Source: Cutaneotrichosporon cavernicola (taxonomy: Eukaryota > Basidiomycota > Tremellomycetes > Trichosporonales > Trichosporonaceae). Taken from it: DNA of 64,000 bases. Position numbers and translations under genes: made by a program. The notes under the pieces are model-generated. The model was given only the letters and a program-made list of their open reading frames with translations, ran no database searches and was not told the origin of the DNA. Location of the stretch: the NCBI RefSeq assembly GCF_030864355.1, contig NC_083398.1:434001-498000 (forward strand), written 5' to 3'. Positions 34,536-44,381 of the stretch are shown here, in pieces. Numbering within the stretch: position 1 is the stretch's first letter; every line of letters begins with the position of its first letter.

Positions 34536-35348
34536 TCACCGCTTTTCACTAACACTCAAATGACTCAGTGTGCGCTGATGCTTTGCGCGCTCCACCAGTG
34601 CCAGAGGACGTGGAAACTCGGCCTCGGCATACTTGGGCGGGTGGTCTGGGAATGGGGTGCCCGCGACGTCTTCCCGTCCGCGACTAGGCACTCGCCAAAT
34701 AGACTCGCTCTCCGCTATCATGTCCTCGAAATCGGTGATGGGAATAGCACGCATCGGTCGGATGGGATACTTGGACGCCCCGCCGCCCGCCATCATCGTG
34801 CCGGTGAATGCTACCATTGCAGCAGCGAAGAACTGATCAGCTTTGAATGGGCCGAACTCACACAGGCCGAGGAAGCCAAAGAGAGCGTGCCAGCTGAAAG
34901 GAGGCTCGCTCTGGCATTAGGTGGGTTTTGTATGTGGTCTTACCTCATGTCCTTGTCTTGATCGCTCGTCCTGGATGTCCAGTCGAGGCCCGTTGCGCCC
35001 AAGTTGAGTAACACGCCGGCGGCGACACCAGATGCTGCTAGGACGGCAGAGATGATCATTTCGTATAACGCGCGTGGGGCATGGTGGCGGTAGTCGAGCA
35101 GGAGGCTGATGTCAGGTAACGGAGGTCTTGGCAGACAGCCGTCTGCCTCACACTCACAGAATAAAGCCCGTCAACGCCGCTACACTGCCGTACGCCATCC
35201 CGACAACGTGAGTGTACAAGGGTGCTGGCAGGTTCCATCGGTACGTTTCGCGTCGGAGAAAGGTCGCGTATGCCGCGCCACCCAGTGCTCCGAGCGCAAA
35301 CGTCGCTGCGAGGCCGCGGAGGATGGCGTGAGCTTTGACGAGCGACAT
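34536..35348 (-). CDS. Four-TM membrane protein 2 (MARVEL-like topology)
   Basis: Three exons: complement(34536..34908, 34944..35105, 35158..35348), 241 aa; phase forces the CAGAG acceptor at 34909. TM segments: ILRGLAATFALGALGGAAYA, VVGMAYGSVAALTGFILLLL, MIISAVLAASGVAAGVLL, and a last pair around FSWHALFGFLGL and FFAAAMVAFTGTMMAGG. The cytosolic end holds IRPMRAIPITDFEDMIAES and a Pro-rich stretch. It lacks the paired loop cysteines of its neighbours. Function unknown. Confidence 0.75.
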
Positions 35349-35785
35349 GGTTGTGCGTGGATTTCATGATTCGGCTCAAGGTGAGGGTTTATGTTGTGCG
35401 AACCGTGAATTGTGGCGGTGTGACGAGTCCGGAAAAGACGGAGTGGAGCGCGGAAAGAAACACCGGACCTGGCGGAGGGCTGATGGCACATGTTGCAAGC
35501 CCAACTAGGTGTGTACCACCTTGTGCAGGCGCAGAACAAGGCTATCGTGAGTAGGTGGAGGGGGAGAGAGAGGGCAAGAGGGCTAGGCTGGGGTGGGGGG
35601 GAAGGGGAGAGAGCTGGCTCGGGCTAGACCTCGTCGCCACAGGATGGGCATCTCCAACTCGTACTGTCCTGCAGAAAGGCTTATACAATACGTCTTCTGG
35701 CATCAGCAATGCTGAGGCGAGGTCGCAACGTAATCTACCGAAACTCTGCCTCAGCCGTTCCGTGATATACATTATATCCTATTAA
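35349..35785. other. Intergenic region between four-TM genes 2 and 3
   Basis: This is promoter of gene 2 and 3' flank of gene 3, both minus strand. No gene was recognised. Confidence 0.55.
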
Positions 35786-37081
35786 CTACAACATACCGTC
35801 CGCGAAGAGGGTGCGCTTCCGGTCGATCTGCTCCATGCTAAGCTTTGCCCGATCTCTCTCGATGGGGGGCTGGAGCGTGTTCGTGCTCGTCTTCTTGCTG
35901 ATCCTGTATGGATTCTCCTTGCGCGAGGGGGAGCGGTATGGATTCTCCTTGCGCGAGGGGGAGCGGTACGGGTCGTCGCGCGATGCAGAGCGGTACGGAT
36001 TGTCCATTATTGGCGAGGGGGGGGAGAGGTGTATGTTCTCGTCTCGGGGGTACGGGTTGGTGCTCCGTGTCGATGGGGTGCGGTATGGGTTCGTGTCTTT
36101 ACCGAAAGTTCCGCCTTGGCTGAGGCTGCTAGTTCGCGCCCCCGGAGACGCCCCTGGAGACATGTATGCTGGTGCGAGACCGAAGAGCGGGGTCGTGGCG
36201 AGCGTGCTGACTGTCCCCACCGACCCCGACGATGTGGATTTAGGAAAGCGGGGCCCGAGGCTGCTTTCGGGACGGGCGGGCGAGGGCGGGGCTGGGGTGG
36301 GTCGGAGATCCATCGGGGTGAGGTTTCCGAAATTCAGTGGGTCCAACTCCATACCATGTCCATTATACGTTAGGGGTGGGAGGGTTGCGCATGGCGCTGG
36401 CGGCATCAAGGGTGTGTCGATACTGTCCTTTTGGTCGGTGAAGGGGGCACTGATGGATAGAGTCGACTTGGTTTTCTTGAGTTTTGGCGCGTCCGACCCG
36501 AGGTCTGACGCGAGGGCATGGATCGATTCGGTCCATCCTCCGGGATGGCTGGATGCGTAGAGTGCCTCAAAGGTCGCGTTTACCAATAACAGAAAGGCGG
36601 AGAGGAGGAGGGCTGCGCCGCCGGCGAAGTGGATCGCACAATGCTTGCCCAGGCCATGGCAGTGCTCGATCGAGTATAACCTGACATGCTGGCCTGGAAC
36701 GTGAGAGAGGAAGAGGAGCACGCCAATCGCCGCGGCCCCGCCACCAAATACCACAAGAAGCGACACATCGATCCGTACAGAGACGAGGGAAGAGTAGGCG
36801 TTTATCCGCCGGATAATCGCGTGCGTGATTGCGAACAGTGCCGTAGCGCCTGATACGGCTTCGGCCGAGATGAGGAGGACTCGCCAGTGGAAGAAGGAGG
36901 CTGGTGTTAAATCGACTCGTGGGAAGATTGCGAATAGGAACCGGGGAGACATACTTGGAGACGGAGACGAGGCGAATGCGCGCTGCACGTGGTACAGCAT
37001 GTAGCCGTTGCATCCTACTGCGGCGAGGGCGACGAGCGTGGCCACGAGGAGGAGCGCCGAATGCGCCGTCGACGCCCGCAT
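35786..37081 (-). CDS. Four-TM membrane protein 3 with NPYR-repeat tail
   Basis: An open frame of 431 codons from ATG 37081. A likely 54-nt intron lies inside it at 36901-36954 (donor GTATGT, acceptor AACACCAG); being a multiple of three it does not break the frame, so 431 aa unspliced or 413 aa spliced. Four TMs occupy roughly residues 8-205: SALLLVATLVALAAVGCNGY, the helix after FFHWRVLLISAEAV, DVSLLVVFGGGAAAIGVLLF, and the one after HCAIHFAGGAALLLSAF, with the loop CHGLGKHC. The long cytosolic tail contains repeated NPYR[ST]PSRKE units between about 345 and 410, suited to phosphorylation or docking. No known enzyme motif. Confidence 0.8.
   Translation of the reverse strand: MRASTAHSALLLVATLVALAAVGCNGYMLYHVQRAFASSPSPSMSPRFLFAIFPRVDLTPASFFHWRVLLISAEAVSGATALFAITHAIIRRINAYSSLVSVRIDVSLLVVFGGGAAAIGVLLFLSHVPGQHVRLYSIEHCHGLGKHCAIHFAGGAALLLSAFLLLVNATFEALYASSHPGGWTESIHALASDLGSDAPKLKKTKSTLSISAPFTDQKDSIDTPLMPPAPCATLPPLTYNGHGMELDPLNFGNLTPMDLRPTPAPPSPARPESSLGPRFPKSTSSGSVGTVSTLATTPLFGLAPAYMSPGASPGARTSSLSQGGTFGKDTNPYRTPSTRSTNPYPRDENIHLSPPSPIMDNPYRSASRDDPYRSPSRKENPYRSPSRKENPYRISKKTSTNTLQPPIERDRAKLSMEQIDRKRTLFADGML
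35905..36005. repeat. In-frame NPYRSPSRKE coding repeat
   Basis: Two perfect 30-nt copies (GGATTCTCCTTGCGCGAGGG on the + strand) plus degenerate ones encode the Asn-Pro-Tyr-Arg repeats in the tail of four-TM protein 3. Confidence 0.85.
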
Positions 37082-38078
37082 GGTGGGGGATGGTTGTGGT
37101 TGTGGTTGAGTGGGGGGGGGGGGGGGGGGGACCGAGTTTGGACTTTGTACGTTGGGGTGCGTCGGGGGCTGCGTTGCTGTGCGTGCCAGTCGTTGTGTTC
37201 GTTCCAGACACAGTAGCAGTGACAGTGAAAGTGACGAAGAGTTGATGGACGGTCGACAATACGCGCTGGCAAGTCAAGGGCGGCGCGGTCGGCGGCCTTT
37301 GGTCTTGGTCTTGTTGAATAAGTGTTTGTGAATACGGCAGTGAGTGGATGTGGCGCGTTTATCAACTGATCTGAACTGAATTGTGGCGCCTCGCTCTCCT
37401 GTCTCGTAGCGTGTCGGCTGTCTTCTGCGTCGCTCTTCTGTGTCGCTCTTCTGTGTCGCTCTCCTGGTCGCTCTCCTGGTCGCTCCCTGGTCGCTCTCCT
37501 GCGTCGCTGGCCTTGCTGGGTCCAGCACCCTCACGAGGCACATGGATGATAGAGTAGCGGCGAGTCAGAGTCAAGATGCATTGCTTGACAACGAATTCAG
37601 AGAGGGAGAGGAGAGACAAGAGAGACAAGTAAACAAGGGGCAGTCAAGGCTCAAGGACACTGGAACCAAGTTTGGCTGAGACAACAGGAGATAGGCACCC
37701 TGTATTGCGACAAATGCAAACCTCAGACAGTCAAACACCTCCCAGGCCCCGGCGCAGGATGCCATGGCTGCTTTTCTCCGCACAATCCGGCGGAGATGAT
37801 GCAGTACCGTACTCGAGACTTTAGAGTGCCAGGAAACCTTGTTGGGCCGCCACCGTCGTCGACGCCACGTCCCGTTTAGATCTGGACCTCGAGGCCAAAC
37901 TACTCTAGCTTCAAGTACACAAGGAAGCAAACGTTAAAGCTCCGTCCGACGTCGTGAGTACGACGCGGCGTCTTCGCCGTACCGATCAGTCAAGTGACGT
38001 TCCGGCATTTCCGGCTGTCCGGCGTCCTCGGAATCCACAAAGTGGCATATAACCTTCACAACATTCTGTACATGGTGC
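37082..38078. other. Intergenic region between four-TM genes 3 and 4
   Basis: Nearly 1 kb containing a G-run (about 37112-37130), a 12-13-nt tandem repeat at 37427-37510 and otherwise unremarkable sequence. Open frames in the repeat are Arg/Thr/Glu-rich artefacts. Confidence 0.6.
37427..37510. repeat. 12-13-nt GTCGCTCTCCTG tandem repeat
   Basis: Six to seven imperfect copies of GTCGCTCTCCTG/GTCGCTCTTCTGT in the space between two four-TM genes. Confidence 0.85.
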
Positions 38079-40251
38079 TCACCGGCGGGGGAAGAATAGT
38101 GTCGCCTCGTCATCGTCGGCGGGCCTTGGTGGTGACACACTGGGCGTGCGTTTCTCGCGCTCTGGCGACATGGCCGCGACCGGGGGCCGCGCTATCGTTG
38201 GCGCGTTGAAGAAGAGCGTCGCTTCGTCACTGTTCGTGGTACGTAGGGAGTTGGGTGTCTTGCGGTTGACAAACAGAGTGGCTTCGTCTTGTGCGGGCTG
38301 CGCTGGCGGTCGTGGCGGTCGAGGTGCATTGAAAAACAGGGTCGCCTCGTCCTGGGCGGACAACGCTGGCGCTCGAGGTGCACTGAAGAACAACGTCGCC
38401 TCGTCCTGGGCGGCGGGCTGCACTGGCGCCCGTGGCGCACTAATGAACAATGTCGCCTCGTCGCCACTAGGTGGTGAAGGTACTGCTGCGACCCGCGGGG
38501 CGTTGAAGAACAGCGTCGCCTCCTCTGCAATCGGCTGGCGAGGCTTGCTGTCAAAGAAAAGCGTCGCCTCTTCCTCTTCGGGCCGGTTGCTGCTGACGAA
38601 CAGGGCCGGCCTCTGCGCGGGTGGGCGCTCATTGAAGAACAGCGTCGCTTCCTCCTCTTGTGGCCGATGGCCGTACGTGTCTGTCGTACCGGGGTGGTAG
38701 CGAGATACGTACGGTGCGTACGAGTCGGAGCGGGGGTCTGGCGGCGATCCGCGCCGCGCGTATGGGGGAAAGCCCATGGTGGCTGCCGAGACCGTTGAGC
38801 CCGACGACAAGCTCTGGTACTGTGGACGTTTTTCGTGTGGACGCGGCGCGTTGTTCGTGCTCCATTGTGATCCGCTCGTCAGCGGTGGCGTGTACGTCGG
38901 CGCCTGGCGGGCCCACATCTCAGTGGCAGCGGAGTGCGGCGTCGGGCCCCGCGACACGGGCTCGGCGAGGAGCGATAACGCTTGCGTAGGTGGGTCCTGG
39001 GGGAAGTCGGACATCAGGGAGCGGGGCGAACCGGCATTGTCGGCCATGACACTGAACACGTCCGAGGCCGCGCTGAAGATCATGCCCTCCTCCTCGTTGC
39101 GTGGTTGTGGGATCTGGATGATGAGGTTGTGGCGCAAACTGGCACTTGGGATGTAGGTTTGCGAACTGTTATTTGGGAGGTACGCTGGCGAGCGCTCGCG
39201 ACGCTTCTCGTCGATCACAAGGGGTGGGAGCGGGGGAACCGGCGACCCGTAACTGTGGTTGTGGATTGTTGACGGCAGCGAGTTCTGAGTGTACGAGCGG
39301 GCATTCAGCAGCGACGCTTGGGAAGTTGCAGCGGTGCGGGAGCTCCCTGGGCTCGAGTAGGGAATGCTCGGCTTGGAGTACGAGTGGGGAAGGCTAGACT
39401 TGGAATGGGAGTAAGGAGTGCTCGAGCCGGAGCGGGAGTACGGGAGGGACGGGGCGTGGTGCAATAGCGGCGGCGAGTTGGACTCGGCCGTCTCGTCGTC
39501 GTCAATGAGATCAATGTTGAGGAAGGGGCGCACAGCCTCAGGCTCAGACAATTGGTCCTGGTTGATGGTCGTCGACGTACGGTTGCTGGGCGGTGCAGAG
39601 GACGGATCGCGCGGCTTGATATCCTCGGGCTTGGTTAGGCTGAGGACTGAACGGGCCCACGCCTCACGGCCTGGGTGGTTCACCGTCTTGGTGATGACAA
39701 GGTAGGCGAGAGTGACGATGAGAAGCACACTGCAAATCCACAGCAGGACCCCGGCGCCGACGGTGAGGCTGTGGGTCAGTTGCATCGGCTCCTGCACATA
39801 CCTGCACGTGCCGGCGGTGGACGCTGGGCACGACCCAATGTCGAGCAAGCCGCGGGTGGTGAAGGCGACGGCGCACCCAAAGCCCCAGATGGAGAGGAAA
39901 GTGAGGACAACACAGTCGGTGGCGAGCCATGTTAGCTGCGAGTTGGGATGAAGCTGTCGCTGGATCAAGCTGGTGTGTGAGCTAGGTACCAGGCCGGGCC
40001 AAGTTGTGGCTACTCACAACATGAGGAGGTACGCGAAGGTCGTGAGGGCGAAGACCAAGCCAGCGACGAGAAGGGAGAGGTTGCTCGGGGGGCCTGACGT
40101 CAGTGCTAATACCTGGTGGACACTCACTATTGTGTTCTGATAAGAGGGCAACAGCCTCTGCAACTGAGCTTCCGAGGAGGGTTGCTACGATGGTTACGAG
40201 GAGAAGGAGCACGGCGTACGTCCACATCTGAACGCGGGTCGCGCTCGGCAT
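38079..40251 (-). CDS. Four-TM membrane protein 4 with nine EATLFF repeats
   Basis: Three exons: complement(38079..39969, 40018..40093, 40128..40251), 696 aa. TMs: AVLLLLVTIVATLLGSSVAE, LSLLVAGLVFALTTFAYLL, CVVLTFLSIWGFGCAVAFTT and GVLLWICSVLLIVTLAYLVI. The TM3-TM4 loop has two cysteines (CPASTAGTC). The remaining about 490 residues are a cytosolic, Ser/Pro-rich tail whose last about 200 hold nine copies of an acidic-hydrophobic motif [DE]-E-A-T-L-[FIV]-x, typically DEATLFFNAPR; the final copy forms the C-terminus (DDDEATLFFPRR). The repeat looks like a multivalent short linear motif for a partner protein. I recognise no described motif with this consensus. The exon calls agree in phase and rebuild a standard four-helix topology. 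Confidence 0.85.
38082..38665. repeat. Nine-copy EATLFF coding repeat
   Basis: The core (GAAGAACAGCGTCGCCTC-like on the + strand) recurs at spacings from about 36 to 90 nt, keeping the minus-strand frame. The spacers differ more than the cores, which suggests selection on the motif. Confidence 0.9.
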
Positions 40252-41360
40252 GGTGCACTAACTGGAGGGGGTGATACGTCGCCGTGTTGGCGGAATGTTG
40301 GGGGAATGTTGGAGCAATGCGAATGTGTACAGTGGAGGAAGGCAAGGTTGGATGGATGTGAGGTGAAGAGACGAATGAGGGAGAGATGGGATGAATAATG
40401 CGATGGGATGAGATGGGGGGGATGGGATGGGATGGGATGAGATGAGATGCTATGGGATGAGAGTGAGTTGAAGGGACAATGAGAGTGATGGGCGATGACT
40501 GATGAGGGAAGGCTGATGAGGATGGCCGATGCGTTGTCCTCATCGTTTGTAAGCCCAGTACAGTACCTCCTAATGACACTTGTTGGCCAGGTTGTATTGG
40601 TGGGTACTTGTAGCACTTGGTGATGGAGATGATGTCATGCTGGAATCGCTACAAGTAAGTAGGCGACGGCATTGAAGCGCGAGATGTTAATGGGCCAGTC
40701 CATGTCATGTTCCCGAAGTTTCATAACATTCGGCATGGACATCTCCAACTGGCGAGCTGGGATAGAGGTTGCACGTTGCACCTTGCTTCCAGATGCGCTC
40801 TGCCCACCCATGCTGTTTAATACTTGTATGTGATTGGGAGCATGTAGTGTAGTGTAGTGTAGTGTATCGACACTGTTAAGAGTGAAGAATTAAACGCGTC
40901 AGTCGCGTCGACACGAATCTCGGCATCTTCAGCATCCCTAAAACCCACCCACCCTTGATCATCAAACACCAGAACATCAAAGGGGAAAAATTACCCAACT
41001 TGTATTCCCTTTCACGCGACTTTGTAATCCCAGAGTCTAATCATTTCAAACCTGATGGCCAGAACTCGTCCTTTTTCCTTGTTTAAACTCTATGGATGGG
41101 TCGATCTGGCGTTTCAATCTTCTGATTGGTGACATAATCCAGGGCCAAAGCGGGGTGACGCGTCAAACCCAAGGATCACAACTCCCACTTCCGACCTTCT
41201 GAAACGTCTCCTCGAATGCATCTCACGTCAGATGTATCAACCCCATTTCTAAACCCACAGACTGCCCCCCTCCCCGTTGACGACCGTTGCTATGCAAAAG
41301 TTACTAACATCTAACATATAACCTCTCTCTCACACTCGGCTCGACTCGCATCAACTCATC
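40252..41360. other. Divergent intergenic region with short repeats
   Basis: 1.1 kb upstream of both four-TM gene 4 (-) and the secreted protease (+). It contains GGGAT/GAGAT pentamer repeats (about 40375-40460) and a GTGTA run (40842-40866). No gene or RNA was recognised. Confidence 0.65.
40375..40460. repeat. Degenerate GGGAT/GAGAT pentamer repeat
   Basis: About 12 copies of a G[GA]GAT pentamer, close to the 5' end of the EATLFF-repeat gene. Confidence 0.8.
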
Positions 41361-42458
41361 ATGCGTCTCCTCCCTGCCGTCTCTCTGTTCGTCGGTATCA
41401 CCAGCGTCGCCGCCGCCCCGGCAAGGTGCAACAAGCCGCCAAAGGCGTCGACAACTGCTGCAGGCAGCAGTGTGATCACCAGCGTTGTTCCCCTCGGCAC
41501 CGCAGTCCCCAGCGGACCGCAGAGCACCGTTACCATTCCGATTGGTGTTGTTCCCAGCAGCGCCAGGCCCAGTGCCTCGACCGCCGCCATCCCGAGCCTC
41601 TCCGCTGCCGGCAGCGGGAGCTCTCTCGAGGTCAACATCGCCCTCGCAACGTCCAATATCCCCTCCTCGTCGGTCGCGGCACCCAACGCTTCCGCCTCCG
41701 CCAACGTTGACACCACGCCTGGCTCCGTAAAGGTATCCGGCACCGGTCCGCTCTTCGACACTGCCCAATCCATCGTCGAGCGCAGCAAGGCATTGGCCAA
41801 CATGTCCGAGGCCGACATCTTTGCGGCCATCGGACAGCCAACTCTGGCTGGCGACGCCCAATACCACCCGCTCCTCCGTGAGGCGCTGGCCAACACAACC
41901 CGCCTGAGCGTAATGCACGCCCAGCAAGTCCGCGACATCATCTCGTGGAAGGTGCCCATCTCGGCCACCCCCGCCTCGGACGCGTCAAGGTATATTGGTG
42001 GCGAGGTCATCTTCCTCCTCTCCATGATTCAGGACTTTTCCGAGACCGTGATCACCCACGAGCTCGCCCACGCTGTCTTTGATCACCAGGGATTCCTCAA
42101 TTCCACCGAAGAGGCTGTCAAGGTTGCCAATCTTGATGAATCTTACGGCGATGTCGGAAGCATGATCAACGAGGGCTTTGCCACTATCTGGGCCAACCAC
42201 GCTTTGGTGTACATGGACCCCTCGAATGTGGACCGGTACGACGCGGCCGAGTGGGAGAAGCGTACCCAGAAGACTACGGCCGAGGCGCTCGACTGGATCC
42301 TTGATGGCGATGACGGGACCGCAAAGGCTTGGCAGGAGAGCCTCGCTGTTAGTAAGGTTACTGTGGACAAGAAGGGGCAGATCATCGCTGTTGCCGATGG
42401 CGTCATCTTCCCCAAGCTTGGGGAGCTGTACTCGCTCGACCAGGCTCGTGGTGTCTAA
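41361..42458 (+). CDS. Secreted HExxH metalloprotease-like protein
   Basis: Unspliced, 365 aa. A classical signal peptide (MRLLPAVSLFVGITSVAAAP) precedes a Ser/Thr/Ala/Pro-rich segment (about 25-120, probably O-glycosylated). The catalytic-looking core has VITHELAHAVFDH (HExxH, residues about 233-237) and, 30-odd residues later, DVGSMINEGFATIWAN, whose N-E-G-x-A matches the second zinc-ligand motif of gluzincin (peptidase MA clan) enzymes. The family beyond that clan is not recognised. It presumably acts outside the cell or in the wall. Context gives no substrate. The 2-Cys content is low, so it is not a disulfide-rich toxin type. Confidence 0.8.
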   Translation: MRLLPAVSLFVGITSVAAAPARCNKPPKASTTAAGSSVITSVVPLGTAVPSGPQSTVTIPIGVVPSSARPSASTAAIPSLSAAGSGSSLEVNIALATSNIPSSSVAAPNASASANVDTTPGSVKVSGTGPLFDTAQSIVERSKALANMSEADIFAAIGQPTLAGDAQYHPLLREALANTTRLSVMHAQQVRDIISWKVPISATPASDASRYIGGEVIFLLSMIQDFSETVITHELAHAVFDHQGFLNSTEEAVKVANLDESYGDVGSMINEGFATIWANHALVYMDPSNVDRYDAAEWEKRTQKTTAEALDWILDGDDGTAKAWQESLAVSKVTVDKKGQIIAVADGVIFPKLGELYSLDQARGV

Positions 42459-42722
42459 ATGATGCCGAGTCAAGGGGGGGGAGGGAGGAGGCTGGCGCTG
42501 GTCGCCTGTCGCCCATCTGTAGCTTATCTAGCGCAAGATGTTTTGATTTAGGAGCGTTAGGAGTTGTTGACTTGTGATTAGGAGCATTAGGAGTTTGTTG
42601 ACGTGTGATTAGGAGCATGTTTTGAGAGCACATTTCAGTCAATCCTCCCACTTACGCCACCAGTGACCGACCGCCGATTACTGTTTTGCTTTGTATCCAT
42701 TCTTTGCCATCTCTCATCCATA

Positions 42723-44233
42723 ATGGCCCCAAAACACGACATCAACGTGAGCTCACAAAGCATACTGAAAGCTAACAGCAGAAAGTCGGCTCGGAGAGCT
42801 CAGACTTTCCCATTCTGTGAGCTGCTCAAAGGCTGTCAACTGACATCAGATGCGAGACATGTACGCCGTCGTGATGACTAACCTAACCACAGGTCTGGGG
42901 CCGAACCCATACGTCCGGATGGTGAGTGAGACGCGTGTTGGAGAGCTTTCCGGTTTCTGGATCAAGCTCTCCTCGCTGCGACCTGCGCGCTCCCTCCCTC
43001 CTTCTCCGCCCTTCCTTGTCACCTCCTTTCCTTGTCACCTCCCTTCCTTGTCACCTCCCTTCCTTGTCATCTCCCTTCCTTGTCACCTCCCTCTCTCCTC
43101 CTCCTCCCTCCTCCACCTCCTCCACCTCCTCCACTCCTCCCACTGCTCATGGGCCCGTGGCTCACACCAGACCCGCCAAGAGTTCGGACAAGAATGCAAG
43201 ATCTGCAACCGCCCCTTCACCGTGTTCAAGTGGAACCCCGGAGACGGCGGACGGTTCAAGAAGACGGAGATCTGCACGACATGCGCAAAGATCAAGGGAA
43301 CGTGCCAGACGTGTCTCCTCGACCTCGAGTATGGCCTGCCGGTGCAGGTGCGCGATGCCGCGCTGGGGCGCAAGAATGAGGCACCTAGCAGCGATATCAA
43401 TAAGCGTGAGTGTTGAGCGGGGTGGGAGGGTGTTGGGCGTGTATGCGCCTCCTGCGCCGCGCCTTTCTTATCCGCCTTCCCTCTCCTCCGGTTCTGCGCT
43501 CGCTCACACCAGAATACTACATCCAGAACCTCGAGGCACAGATGGAAAAATCAGACTCTGGCATCGCGTACGATGCGCAGCTCGCCAACGCCGCGGGCAA
43601 GGAGATGCTCAAGACACTCGCCCGCAACGATCCGTACTACAAGCGCAACCGGCCGCACATCTGCTCCTTCTTCCTCAAGGGCGAGTGCACGCGCGGTGAC
43701 GCCTGTCCATTCCGCCACGAGAAGCCCGAGTCTGGAGTGGGACCGGTGCGCGGCAACGTTCAGCAGAGCATGCAGGATCGGTACTACGGACGCAACGACC
43801 CGGCGGCCAAGAAGATCTTGGGCCAGGTGGCTGAAGCCAAGGGTCTTAAGGCGCCAGAGGACAAGGCGATCGTGAGTCGAGCCGGAGGAATGACCAGCTC
43901 GGAAGTGGCACATAACCTGACACCAGACCACGCTACTCTTCCTGGGGGTGCCGAAATGCGAGGAAGGTGATGTGCGGACTGCACTTGCTGGAGCTGTACC
44001 GTCAGTTGAACCCGCGCAGATTCGCTCCGTCTCCATTGTGGGGCCTAGTAGTGAGTACAGCTGGTTGAAGATGGCTTCCGCAGCTAACGTCAGACTCGGT
44101 GTTTGTCAACTTTGCCGACCGCGGGTCTGCTGAGCGCGTGGCCGAGGCGTTGTCCGCTCAGGGCGGGATCGAGGTGGATGGCAAGCGCGCAAAGGTCGTG
44201 TGGGGGCGGTCGCGCAAGAAGGCCGCAGCGTAG
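42723..44233 (+). CDS. SLT11: Pre-mRNA splicing factor Slt11/Ecm2 (RBM22)
   Basis: Eight exons: join(42723..42746, 42782..42816, 42850..42860, 42893..42921, 43171..43405, 43513..43871, 43927..44050, 44094..44233), 318 aa. It includes an 11-nt microexon (42850-42860). Features: [17 protein letters not shown] and [14 protein letters not shown] (N-terminal zinc ribbon), [41 protein letters not shown] (CCCH finger) and an RRM ([28 protein letters not shown]). The family contacts U6 snRNA and the intron in the activated spliceosome. Intron 4 carries a 16-nt tandem repeat. The C-terminal Gly/Pro tail of animal RBM22 is absent, as usual in fungi. Confidence 0.93.
43011..43092. repeat. 16-nt tandem repeat in an SLT11 intron
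   Basis: Five copies of TTCCTTGTCACCTCCC with few changes, within intron 42922-43170. The unit resembles a repeated polypyrimidine/branch-like stretch and makes this one of the longer introns of the gene. Confidence 0.9.
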
Positions 44234-44381
44234 AGTGTAGAGTCAATGTATTGTACTGCTAGCTGCGCTGTGCTGGGGTCGGCGGTGCTCTTACATTGCC
44301 ATGTTGATGTTGAAGGACGGTAGCTGTGCTCACTTCGGAAGAAACCATTCATAACCAATGTACAAAAACACTAACTCAACC

